Source: Hyphomicrobiaceae bacterium (GTDB taxonomy: Bacteria > Pseudomonadota > Alphaproteobacteria > Rhizobiales > Hyphomicrobiaceae). From it: a stretch of 6,551 nucleotides of DNA. The notes beneath the pieces are model-generated. The model did no database searches. It was not told the DNA's origin and worked only from the letters and a program-made list of their open reading frames with translations. The position numbers and the translations under genes were made by a program. The stretch covers positions 700 to 7,250 of the forward strand of contig JAFMSC010000211.1 in the NCBI GenBank assembly GCA_017353825.1, read 5' to 3'. Shown in pieces: positions 1 through 6,551 of the stretch. How positions within the stretch are numbered: position 1 is the first letter of the stretch; the number at the start of each line of letters is the position of its first letter.

Positions 1-455
1 CGCTGTCCTAGCGTGGTCTTGCCGGCGCCGCGCAGGCCTACCAGGGCGACGCGGCCCAGCCTGGCCTTGGCGGGGCCGAAGCGCTCTACGAGCAGGTGGC
101 GCGCCTCAGCCAGGTCCGTGGGCGACAGCCGTTCCAGCTGGTGCAGGGTGAGCGCCAGGTCGATCGGACGCTCCGTCTGATCGCTGACGAGCTGGGCCAC
201 TTCCACGCCCAGCCCATCGGCCACCTGGCGCAGCACCAGAAGGGAAGCGTTGCCGGCGCCCCGCTCCAGCTCGGCCAGGTAGCGCTCCGAGACGCCGGAA
301 GCCTGCGAGAGCACCTTGCGCGACATGCCGCGCCGCGCGCGCCCAAGGCGCACCCGCTCCCCGACGCGCTTGAGGTAGGCCGCCGGCGCCTCGCCGCGGC
401 GAGCCTCTGGGGCGGGGCCGGTTGGATCATTGTTGCTGGCACTGTTGCTGGGCAT
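1..455 (-). CDS. boxR: BoxR-type regulator (XRE HTH + shikimate-kinase-like domain), 3' part beyond window
   Basis: Partial gene: 151 codons are visible and the frame stays open to the left edge. After a polar leader of about 25 residues, residues 27-90 form an XRE/Cro-type helix-turn-helix (KRVGERVRLGRARRGMS, then LSQASGVSERYLAELERG). A linker follows (100-135), then a P-loop at 140-148, GLRGAGKTT, matching GxxGxGK[ST] of shikimate kinases, with Lys146 as the nucleotide-site lysine. XRE plus shikimate-kinase-like is the layout of BoxR and BzdR. In that family the C-terminal domain senses benzoyl-CoA rather than phosphorylating shikimate, and the protein represses benzoate genes in the cytoplasm. 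The neighbouring benzoate-CoA ligase supports this. The ATG at 453-455 is the first Met before the HTH; no strong Shine-Dalgarno is seen, so translation may be coupled to the DUF1801 gene ending 58 bases upstream. Most of the sensor domain is unseen. Confidence 0.86.
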   Translation of the reverse strand, partial: MPSNSASNNDPTGPAPEARRGEAPAAYLKRVGERVRLGRARRGMSRKVLSQASGVSERYLAELERGAGNASLLVLRQVADGLGVEVAQLVSDQTERPIDLALTLHQLERLSPTDLAEARHLLVERFGPAKARLGRVALVGLRGAGKTTLGQ

Positions 456-513
456 GCGGTTGTTGTGCGGGTCTGGCCTCGTCGTGGATATCGCCGGTGA
501 GCGTGAGAGCTGG

Positions 514-933
514 CTATGGAGAGCCGGCGCGAGCTGCCTCCTTTGTCAGGCGTCGCTTCATATCGGCATAGGCCGTTGCGACGAGCTTCGTGAGGGCTGC
601 GGCATCGACTTCGCGTTCGGGCCTGAGCTTCACGTGGCGCATGAACCTGCCGCTACCTTCCAGCAGGCCCTCTGCGTCCGCAATCTCCGCGCCGCGAAAG
701 AATCCGATATTGACGTGGGCCGTGAAGGCATTGACGTAGGCGAACGCCGCATCGCCGACACAGGCGGTCGGATGGCGGTCATGCAACAGCTCCCGCACAT
801 CGTCTCCGCAGCCGCGCATGACCTCGAACCAGCGCCGCGCGATCGCCCCCAGCTCACCCGAATGCTCGGCCATCCAGAGCTCGATGGCCGGGTCTCGCTC
901 GACCGCATTGGGGAACCGCAGCAGCTGGCTCAT
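514..933 (-). CDS. DUF1801 (YdhG-like) domain protein
   Basis: Small soluble protein of 139 aa. The centre and C-terminal part carry the DUF1801/YdhG signature: RHPTACVGDAAFAYVNAF, then HVNIGFFRGAEI, LLEGSG and RFMRHVKLRP. The molecular function of DUF1801 is not established; the fold is small alpha/beta and cytoplasmic, with no signal peptide or membrane segment. I chose the ATG at 931-933 (MSQLLRFPNAVERD) because GAGAG lies 5 bases upstream and the protein then begins like a family member. Two earlier in-frame ATGs (954, 966) add an Arg/Val/Ala-rich leader that comes from a short tandem duplication. The gene ends 58 bases before boxR on the same strand, so the two are probably co-transcribed, and it is divergent from bclA. 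Whether it takes part in benzoate metabolism is unknown. Confidence 0.85.
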   Translation of the reverse strand: MSQLLRFPNAVERDPAIELWMAEHSGELGAIARRWFEVMRGCGDDVRELLHDRHPTACVGDAAFAYVNAFTAHVNIGFFRGAEIADAEGLLEGSGRFMRHVKLRPEREVDAAALTKLVATAYADMKRRLTKEAARAGSP

Positions 934-961
934 GGCGACTCTCGCGACTCTCATGGCGACT
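929..961. repeat. Short 21-bp-period tandem repeat at the DUF1801 start
   Basis: The 12-mer CTCATGGCGACT occurs at 929-940 and again, identical, at 950-961, a period of 21 bases. A diverged third CAT (964-966) follows. The period is seven codons, so the duplication keeps the DUF1801 frame and creates extra in-frame start codons at 954 and 966 on the minus strand. It is likely a local slippage duplication. Confidence 0.6.
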
Positions 962-1031
962 TTCATGGTGGCGATTTGGTTTTCGACGCAGGCGGCAGAA
1001 GCACAGAGGCAGGATACTACATCGGCGCGCT

Positions 1032-1058
1032 TTGATTACGGTCGAGTTGCAGTATAGT
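1032..1058 (+). promoter_or_regulatory. Candidate sigma70-type promoter of bclA
   Basis: A -35-like TTGATT (1032-1037) and a -10-like TATAGT (1053-1058) are separated by 15 bases, shorter than the usual 16-18. A start near 1065 would give a leader of about 75 bases before the bclA ATG. The spacing is suboptimal, so this is a prediction. It is strengthened by the operator-like TGCA repeat laid exactly over the -10. Confidence 0.42.
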
Positions 1059-1062
1059 GCAG
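1047..1062. promoter_or_regulatory. Candidate BoxR operator, TGCA-N6-TGCA
   Basis: TGCAGTATAGTGCA at 1048-1061 places two TGCA tetramers 10 bases apart centre to centre, one helical turn. The element is a near-palindrome with one mismatched pair (TGCACTATAGTGCA would be perfect). It overlaps the predicted -10 of bclA, where a bound repressor would block RNA polymerase. TGCA repeats are, as I recall, the feature of operators bound by BzdR/BoxR regulators; here a boxR-type gene is adjacent. It may also control the divergent DUF1801-boxR unit. Binding is inferred, not shown. Confidence 0.5.
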
Positions 1063-1127
1063 ATGCGCTCGACCCCCATGCCTCAGACAGAGAAGCCCCA
1101 TCGATTGCCAACGGGGCCGCCATTTGC

Positions 1128-1134
1128 AGGGAGG
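1128..1134 (+). promoter_or_regulatory. Ribosome binding site deciding the bclA start
   Basis: AGGGAGG lies 6 bases before the ATG at 1141. It makes 1141 the likely start rather than the in-frame ATG at 1057, which lies on top of the predicted -10/operator and would add 28 residues with no family resemblance. Confidence 0.8.
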
Positions 1135-1140
1135 ACCCCC

Positions 1141-2688
<1,548 letters not shown>

Positions 2689-2870
2689 CCTTCAGGGGTT
2701 CCTCGGGTAAGCGCAAGCGCTGGACGTGGCGCTCCACTTTGGGCCGGCGCTCTGCCACGGTATGGCCGCCGCGCTATAGAAGGTGCGGGCGCTTGCCGAG
2801 CGCGGCACTCCCGGGCACGATGCGGTCGCGTGCGGGCACGGGTTCCGACGGAGGTAAGGCAAAGACACCC
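2689..2870 (+). other. Spacer between bclA and GST gene, possible weak promoter
   Basis: The 182-base gap has no convincing gene and no T-tract terminator. A TATAGA at 2775-2780 with a poor CTGCCA 17 bases upstream (2752-2757) could be a weak promoter for the GST gene. The gap is too long to assume one transcript with bclA, but nothing rules out read-through. Only the very short palindrome AGCGC-AA-GCGCT (2710-2721) is seen. Confidence 0.25.
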
Positions 2871-3479
2871 ATGCAGCTCTTGTCACATCCTTTCTCGCCC
2901 TATGGGCGCAAGGTGACGCTCGCCGCCGCTTTGAAGGGCCTCGAGGACCGCATCACGGTCACCCAGGTCGACACCAACCCACTCGACAACCCCGAGATCA
3001 CCACGCCCAACCCGCTGGGCAAGATCCCCGCGCTGATCATCGACGGCGACACGGCCATCTTCGACAGCCACGTGATCTGCGAGTATCTGGACAGCCTGGC
3101 GCCGGCCCCCGTGCTATTCCCCAGGGCCGGCGTGGAGCGGATCAGGACGCTGACGCTGGGGGCGCTCGCCGACGGCATGCTCGATGCGGCGCTGCTGCTC
3201 GTCTACGAGAAGCGCTTCCGTCCCGAGGAGAAATGGCACGCGCCCTGGCAGGAGCGGCAGCAGGGCAAGATCGACCGCGCGCTCGACCTTCTGGAGCGCC
3301 GCCCGCCCGCCTGGAGGGAGACCCCCAACTACGGCCACCTCACGCTCGCCTGCGCGCTCGGCTATCTCGACTTCCGCCATGAGGGCAAATGGCGCGTTCA
3401 GCGCCCCGGCCTGGTGGCCTGGCTCGACGTCGTCACGAGGGCCATCCCTCAATTCGCGGCGTCGCAGCCCAAGGCATAG
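2871..3479 (+). CDS. YibF-like glutathione S-transferase
   Basis: Soluble GST-family protein of 202 aa. The N-terminal thioredoxin-like domain (1-76) has SPYGRKV with Ser9 in the catalytic-serine position, NPLGKIPAL with the cis-proline at 53, and the glutathione-binding DS at 65-66. The all-helical C-terminal domain has LADGMLDAALL (99-109), KIDRALDLLE and LTLACALGYLDFR (157-169). Order and wording match E. coli YibF closely, including the ending PKA. Such enzymes bind glutathione, but the substrate is unknown; detoxifying reactive aromatic intermediates would fit the bclA neighbourhood, as inference. The ATG at 2871 aligns with the family start. Its ribosome site is poor: GGAGGT is 15 bases away and AAGG 11 bases away, suggesting modest translation. 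The frame is open further upstream, but that part has no family resemblance. The gene converges on the DUF1269 gene. Confidence 0.86.
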   Translation: MQLLSHPFSPYGRKVTLAAALKGLEDRITVTQVDTNPLDNPEITTPNPLGKIPALIIDGDTAIFDSHVICEYLDSLAPAPVLFPRAGVERIRTLTLGALADGMLDAALLLVYEKRFRPEEKWHAPWQERQQGKIDRALDLLERRPPAWRETPNYGHLTLACALGYLDFRHEGKWRVQRPGLVAWLDVVTRAIPQFAASQPKA

Positions 3480-3576
3480 ACGCGGGGCAGGCAGCACCAA
3501 CCTCGGCGCAAGCCGTGGGGGTGAGGCAATCTCTTGTCGTTCTTGCCCGCGCGGCGGCTGCCGGGAGCCGCTGGCG

Positions 3577-4098
3577 CTACGCCGCCTTTGCGGGGGGGCT
3601 GAGCGCGGCGCGCAGTTTCTGCTCCTGCTCATTCGATAGCGACGTCTTGAGAACGCGCGGTTTGAACGCCTCGATTTCCGGCAGCACCTTGTCGGCGGTC
3701 GAGCGCCTGATGAGCAGGAAAAGGGCCGAGGAGCCTTTGGGGATTGTCTTGCCGAGGTTCTTGATGAACCCGTCGTCGATGCCGTGGTCGGCAAGCGACC
3801 CCGAGAGCGCGCCGAAGCCCGCACCGGCAAGCCCTCCGGCCACCATCCCGGCCAGCGGATTGAGTACCAGCAGCCCAGCGAGAATGCCCACCAGCATGCC
3901 GGTGCTGGCCCCGCCCGCCGCTCCGAGCGCGGTCAGGTTCACCGCCTGTTTGACCTGGACCTTGCCGGTGTCGGTGTGCACCACGACGCAGGCGTCCTCC
4001 AGATCTATGAGATGCTCCTTCTGCAGGCTGCGCAGCTTGGTCAGAACTTCGTCCGCCGTTCCGACGCCGTCGAAATCAAGTACCACCAGGTCGCTCAT
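3577..4098 (-). CDS. DUF1269 family glycine-rich membrane-associated protein
   Basis: 173 aa. An N-terminal alpha/beta part (MSDLVVLDFDGVGTADEVL, then LEDACVVVHTDTGKVQVKQ, residues 1-52) leads into a glycine/alanine-rich hydrophobic hairpin (58-102; TGMLVGILAGLLVLNPLAG and GGLAGAGFGALSG). A second alpha/beta part follows (DDGFIKNLGKTIPKGSSALFLLI, 108-130) with a charged tail. This is the DUF1269 layout; the biochemical role is unknown, and the glycine-rich stretch suggests membrane contact. The start is secure: GGAGAGG (plus-strand 4106-4112) sits 7 bases before the ATG. The gene looks intact, ends in TAG at 3577-3579 and converges on the GST gene with about 97 bases between stops. It is divergent from the MmcQ/YjbR gene, with a 291-base gap in which I see no clear promoter boxes. 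No sign of membership in the benzoate locus. Confidence 0.85.
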   Translation of the reverse strand: MSDLVVLDFDGVGTADEVLTKLRSLQKEHLIDLEDACVVVHTDTGKVQVKQAVNLTALGAAGGASTGMLVGILAGLLVLNPLAGMVAGGLAGAGFGALSGSLADHGIDDGFIKNLGKTIPKGSSALFLLIRRSTADKVLPEIEAFKPRVLKTSLSNEQEQKLRAALSPPAKAA

Positions 4099-4389
4099 GG
4101 TGCATCCTCTCCCAGGCGCTGATTGCAGGGAGGCGAGCCTAGGCCGAGCCCGCGGGCGCCGGCATCCAGAGAACCCCTACGAACGAGCCAGGGAGACTCC
4201 TGAGCCTCGGACTTGCGCGCCAGGCTGGGCGGCGGCATCGGTTCAATGAGGCCGGGAAGGGCTAGCGCCGCCGAGCCGGTGGCCCAACGCGTGCGCGATT
4301 GAGCGGGAGAGCCGGCAGGCCCACAGCGTTTCGCTCGACACCTTGCCGGGCTTCCGCAATAACACCAGGCGGGTGACCGGAGGAGCGCG

Positions 4390-4848
4390 ATGAGCCGCGA
4401 GATCGTCAACGCCGTCTGCCGGACCCTTCCTGGGGCCGAGGTCTCGGACCCTTGGGGCGGCGGCCACGACGCCTGGAAGGTGGGCGGCAAGATGTTCGCC
4501 TGCGTCGGGGCCGTCATGCCGGGGGTCTCGGTCAAGACCGACAGCGAAGAGACCGCGCAGATGTTGATCGACTCCGGCGTAGCCGTGAAGGCGCGCTACC
4601 TGCATCGCTCGTGGGTGAACTTGCCCTGGGGGACCTCCGAGGAGGAGCTTCGCCACCGCCTCGTCGCCTCCTATCAGCTGGTTCGCTCGAGCCTGCCGAA
4701 CAAGGCCCAGGCCCAGCTCGCCCCGCTGGGGACGGCGCCCGCAACGCTCTGCCCGGCCGGCGGGCGAGGGCCTGTCCGCCAAGCTGCAGAACGCGACGGA
4801 CAGCCCCATCGGCGTCTTCCTCAGCCTCGACGTGGCCGTCGATCATGA
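4390..4848 (+). CDS. MmcQ/YjbR family protein with aberrant C-terminal extension
   Basis: Open frame of 152 aa. Residues 1-110 match the MmcQ/YjbR (DUF419) family: CRTLPGAEVSDPWGGGHDAWK, VGGKMFACVGA, VSVKTDSEETAQMLI, and the end YLHRSWVNLPWG ... LVASYQLVRSSLPNKAQAQL. Members have a CyaY-like double-wing fold and are often named DNA-binding, but a molecular role is not firmly known. The start is supported by GGAGGA at 4379-4384, 5 bases before the ATG. Family members normally end near residue 115; here the frame continues through a Pro/Arg/Gly-rich tail (111-152) of random character. From about 4751 the tail is antisense to the C-terminus of a decayed TetR gene. Most likely the original stop was lost by deletion or rearrangement. 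Core function may survive; the tail is probably not a domain. Confidence 0.85.
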   Translation: MSREIVNAVCRTLPGAEVSDPWGGGHDAWKVGGKMFACVGAVMPGVSVKTDSEETAQMLIDSGVAVKARYLHRSWVNLPWGTSEEELRHRLVASYQLVRSSLPNKAQAQLAPLGTAPATLCPAGGRGPVRQAAERDGQPHRRLPQPRRGRRS

Positions 4849-5284
4849 GCAGGGCAATGCCGTGCACGACCGACCATAGGTAGAGTGCGACAATGGGGAG
4901 ATCGGTTTTGGAAAGCCGGTCCGCCAAGGCCGACCTATGTCTCGTAGGCTTTCTGGCGCAGATGACGCACCGCCTCGCCGCTCTTGGATGCGACAGGAAA
5001 GCCCTCGCCGAACATCAGGCGGTAGCGTGCGGGGTTGGTGCGGGCGAACCTGACGTACGTCTCGCCGATACCTTTGAGCCGGCTCTTGTTGCCGCGTGGA
5101 GAGACCTCCAGGCATTCCGCCATCTCCGCCGCCCCTGCTCCGCCAGGCCAACCGCGATCGCATCGAGGCTCGGGAAGTGGTGGCAGGCGAAAGGCGCCGA
5201 GACCCCGACGCGCCGGGCGATCTCGCGCAAGCCTAGCGCGAGTTGCCCGCGCTCCTCCAGAAGCAAGTTGCCGTGATGGTAGCT
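4750..5284 (-). pseudogene. Decayed TetR/AcrR family regulator (WHG-type C-terminus)
   Basis: Three pieces in two frames together spell one TetR repressor. Piece 1 (5284 to about 5130) has SYHHGNL, then LLEERG and LREIARRVGVSAPFACHHFPSL, the HTH. Piece 2 (about 5130 to 4935, shifted) has GIGETYVRFARTNPARYRLMFGEG and ends in TAG. Piece 3 (4927 to about 4750, back in the frame of piece 1) has WSVVHGIALLMIDG and VRRVLQLGGQAL, the WHG-type ligand-domain end. Compared with intact relatives about ten residues of HTH helix 1 are missing between HGNL and LLEERG. The piece 1 frame meets a TGA (5300-5302) only five codons upstream of SYHHGNL, with no start codon between. No stop follows the expected end. 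The first shift lies by a GGGG run, so a sequencing indel is possible there, but four independent lesions argue for true decay. Its former targets are unknown; MmcQ/YjbR is convergent. Confidence 0.77.
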
Positions 5285-5727
5285 GCCTGGGGTCCGCGTT
5301 CAAACCCTCGAGACGACCACATAAAGTCCCCACAACAGCCCCAGTGCCCAACTTTTAGGCTCGGATTCGGCAGCTTTTCGGGGCATTTGGCTGAAAATTC
5401 GATGCCATCATCCCGACCGCCATCCACAGGTGCCCGAACTTCTTCATACAATAGGTCTGGAGTCGGTCGAGCGCTGCGGGCCGGACGGTTGGCCCTAATG
5501 TCACGCTCGATCGATGCCACCAGCTCGTCGAGCGTCTGGTTCCGGGCAAAGCGATCGATCGCGTCGGTGCGCGGAATCGCCCCGCTGCTCTCAAGCCGAT
5601 CGAGCACAGCAAAGAACCGGTTTTCAGGGTGGTTTGACCCGCGTTGTTGTAGAGTGGAATGCTCTCGCGGTGCTCCCATAAAGCCCGCAACACACGGCAT
5701 GCCGTGAAAGCATCTTCCACAACGCAA
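5285..5727 (-). other. Unassigned region with an open minus-strand stretch, possible gene remnant
   Basis: No family is recognised. On the minus strand, around 5460-5630, one frame reads like real protein: ENRFFAVLDRLESSGAI, then AIDRFARNQTLDELVASIER and RDIRANRPARS, an acidic/basic amphipathic pattern. It stays open into the TetR remnant without a family-like end and has no convincing ribosome site. Another frame (5700-5635) reads CRVLRALWEHRESIPLY, so a frameshifted older gene is conceivable. Both could equally be chance open frames in GC-rich DNA. I see no promoter, terminator or repeat here. Confidence 0.25.
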
Positions 5728-5940
5728 GATTATGACGATGCCTTAATTCATCATCGCGGATCAAACCAATTATGGTATTTGTTGCGACAACGTTTGTTGT
5801 ATGCGATGTAGTTTTCTTAAACAATTTCCGGAAATCTACGAAAAATCGTTGCGACACAATAACTGTCGCTGATTCACACCCCGATGCGCTCAATTGTTTG
5901 AGAACTGCGGGTTAGGCGTTATAGACCGTTATAGGCGTAG
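5728..5940. other. AT-rich non-coding segment with short repeats
   Basis: Composition falls sharply: 20 of 60 bases are G/C at 5761-5820 and 25 of 60 at 5821-5880. The 9-mer GTTGCGACA occurs at 5781-5789 and 5848-5856. Small dyads are ACAAC-GTTT-GTTGT (5787-5800) and GCGACA-N7-TGTCGC (5851-5869). At the right end CGTTATAG is repeated at 5917-5924 and 5927-5934, and TAGGCGT at 5913-5919 and 5932-5938, just before the methyltransferase fragment. No credible gene is seen. It could be a regulatory region, a remnant of foreign DNA or an insertion scar. Confidence 0.45.
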
Positions 5941-6228
5941 ACGGCTCTTGGGACGGCGGCGTACCGGGCCGCGCACCAGACGGCGGACAGCGGCGCCATG
6001 TTGACCGATCCTTTCGCGCGCACGGTTGTTGGCCCCGACGACGATGTGATCATGACGAAATTCGAGGCGGCCGACCCTGTCCACGGGCGCATGCGGATGT
6101 TTCTCGCCGCGCGCAGCCGCTTCGCCGAGGAGTGCATCGCCCGGGCAGTGCAGCGCGGCGTGCGGCAGGTGGTCGTTCTCGGCGCGGGGTCGGACCCTTG
6201 TATGAGGGGCCCCGAAGTCAAGCACTAA
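5941..6228 (+). pseudogene. Fragment of an LCM-type SAM-dependent methyltransferase
   Basis: In-frame residues from 5941 read TALGTAAYRAAHQ, DPFARTVVG, FLAARSRFAEECIARAV and RGVRQVVVLGAGSD. This is the N-terminal third of the leucine-carboxyl-methyltransferase-like (LCM/PPM1) bacterial SAM methyltransferases, which share DPFA, AARTRFADD and QVVxLGAGLDT. LGAG.D is the SAM-binding motif I. Homology breaks off just after the Asp (about 6195); a stop follows at 6226-6228, so some 200 residues including the catalytic part are missing. At the other end a TAG (5938-5940) is directly adjacent to the first recognisable codon, so the true start is gone too; an internal ATG at 5998 without a ribosome site is the only start. 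The piece cannot make a working enzyme. The left break coincides with the edge of the AT-rich segment. Confidence 0.68.
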
Positions 6229-6551
6229 GTGGGCCGCATGCTCCCATTTCTTCTCTTATCGGCATTTGCCTTGTTCGATCGTGCGGCGGGCTTTCCCGCG
6301 CCCCGACCAGGATGCTGAGGCCGCGCGCGCAGGGCGTGTCAAGGCTGGCCCGCTCTTCAGCGGCCAGCGTCAGGCTCGGCCTTGACACGCCCGAGCACGA
6401 CGGCACGCTCGTTCGGCCGGGGCCTTGGCGCATTGCGTCGCTTATGACACCGCCCACCACGCCAGGTTTCGGACGATGGCGGTCGACGTTCCGAGGGGAG
6501 CCCGCGTGTGGCGCACGAAGGATCGTGCGGCAGCCTTGTATTCGGCGGGGC
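6229..6551. other. No clear gene; holds an inverted repeat
   Basis: GC-rich stretch to the right edge without a gene I can support. It contains the nested inverted repeat at 6332-6392. A 26-codon frame at 6238-6318 begins with a hydrophobic run (MLPFLLLSAFALF) but has no ribosome site. Near the edge, a GTG at 6507 preceded by GAGGGGAG, or an ATG at 6476, could open a gene continuing outside the window; too little is visible to judge. Confidence 0.4.
6332..6392. repeat. Nested inverted repeat (14-bp arms with an inner hairpin)
   Basis: GGGCGTGTCAAGGC (6332-6345) and GCCTTGACACGCCC (6379-6392) are exact reverse complements. Between them CTGGCC-C-GCT (6345-6354) pairs with AGCGGCCAG (6359-6367) around the loop CTTC, leaving a single bulged C and a 10-11 base unpaired strand before the outer arm. 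There is no T-tract, so it is not a typical intrinsic terminator. Candidates are a REP/intergenic palindrome family or a structured RNA. The perfect outer arms suggest it is or was maintained. Confidence 0.65.

Noticed and set aside
86..442. Other frames across the boxR region on both strands
   Set aside because: Arg/Ser/Trp-rich shadow translations; only the frame starting at 455 shows HTH and P-loop motifs.
1057..1140. Longer bclA start adding 28 residues
   Set aside because: The upstream ATG lies in the predicted -10/operator, has no ribosome site, and the extra residues do not resemble the family; AGGGAGG points to 1141.
3554..3571. GCGGCT-N6-AGCCGC hairpin between the convergent GST and DUF1269 genes as terminator
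   Set aside because: Only a 6-bp stem with no T-tract on either strand; such stems are common in GC-rich DNA.
4243..4809. 188-codon minus-strand frame opposite MmcQ/YjbR
   Set aside because: Shadow of the plus-strand gene, low complexity, no recognisable domain.
5624..5893. 89-codon minus-strand frame across the AT-rich segment
   Set aside because: TTG start without a ribosome site, no recognisable family, and it spans the repeats; more likely chance.
6238..6318. 26-codon frame with signal-peptide-like start
   Set aside because: No ribosome site, ends quickly, and no cleavage site or mature part; hydrophobic run likely accidental.
6382..6387. TTGACA inside the palindrome as a -35 box
   Set aside because: No -10-like hexamer at 16-18 bases downstream on either strand; the match is part of the inverted-repeat arms.
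6218..6460. 80-codon minus-strand frame over the inverted repeat
   Set aside because: It runs through both palindrome arms, has no family resemblance and no ribosome site.

Overview
The window is GC-rich DNA (38 of 60 bases are G/C in a sample line inside a gene) with GC-ending codons, strong GGAGG-type ribosome sites and closely packed genes. With a BoxR-type regulator beside a benzoate-CoA ligase, this suggests a soil or environmental proteobacterium. An alphaproteobacterium is my best guess, by inference only.

Left part (1-3479): an aromatic-acid activation locus. A minus-strand gene running off the left edge encodes an XRE-type DNA-binding domain followed by a shikimate-kinase-like P-loop, the architecture of BoxR, the benzoyl-CoA-responsive regulator of aerobic benzoate degradation. 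A small DUF1801 gene precedes it on the same strand. Divergently transcribed is a complete benzoate-CoA ligase gene (bclA, 515 aa). Its promoter region carries a TGCA-N6-TGCA near-palindrome over the predicted -10 box, a natural candidate for the BoxR operator. A YibF-like glutathione S-transferase gene follows on the same strand. The boxABC genes for the later steps are not in the window; they could lie beyond the left edge. The inferred circuit is: the ligase makes benzoyl-CoA, benzoyl-CoA releases BoxR, and the ligase gene is induced.

Middle part (3480-4850): two ordinary small genes, a DUF1269 glycine-rich membrane-associated protein (minus) and, divergently, an MmcQ/YjbR family protein (plus). 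The MmcQ frame has lost its normal end and runs about 40 codons into the antisense of a decayed gene.

Right part (4750-6551): a region of gene decay. It holds a TetR/AcrR regulator broken by two opposite frameshifts, with part of HTH helix 1 missing and no usable start. Next come an unassigned minus-strand open stretch and an AT-rich segment with small repeats (45 G/C in 120 bases at 5761-5880). Then comes a fragment of an LCM-type SAM-dependent methyltransferase cut at both ends, and last a nested 14-bp inverted repeat. I see no tRNA, rRNA, CRISPR array or intact transposase. The decay pattern suggests old insertion/deletion events or an island edge, but sequencing indels cannot be excluded for the frameshifts.
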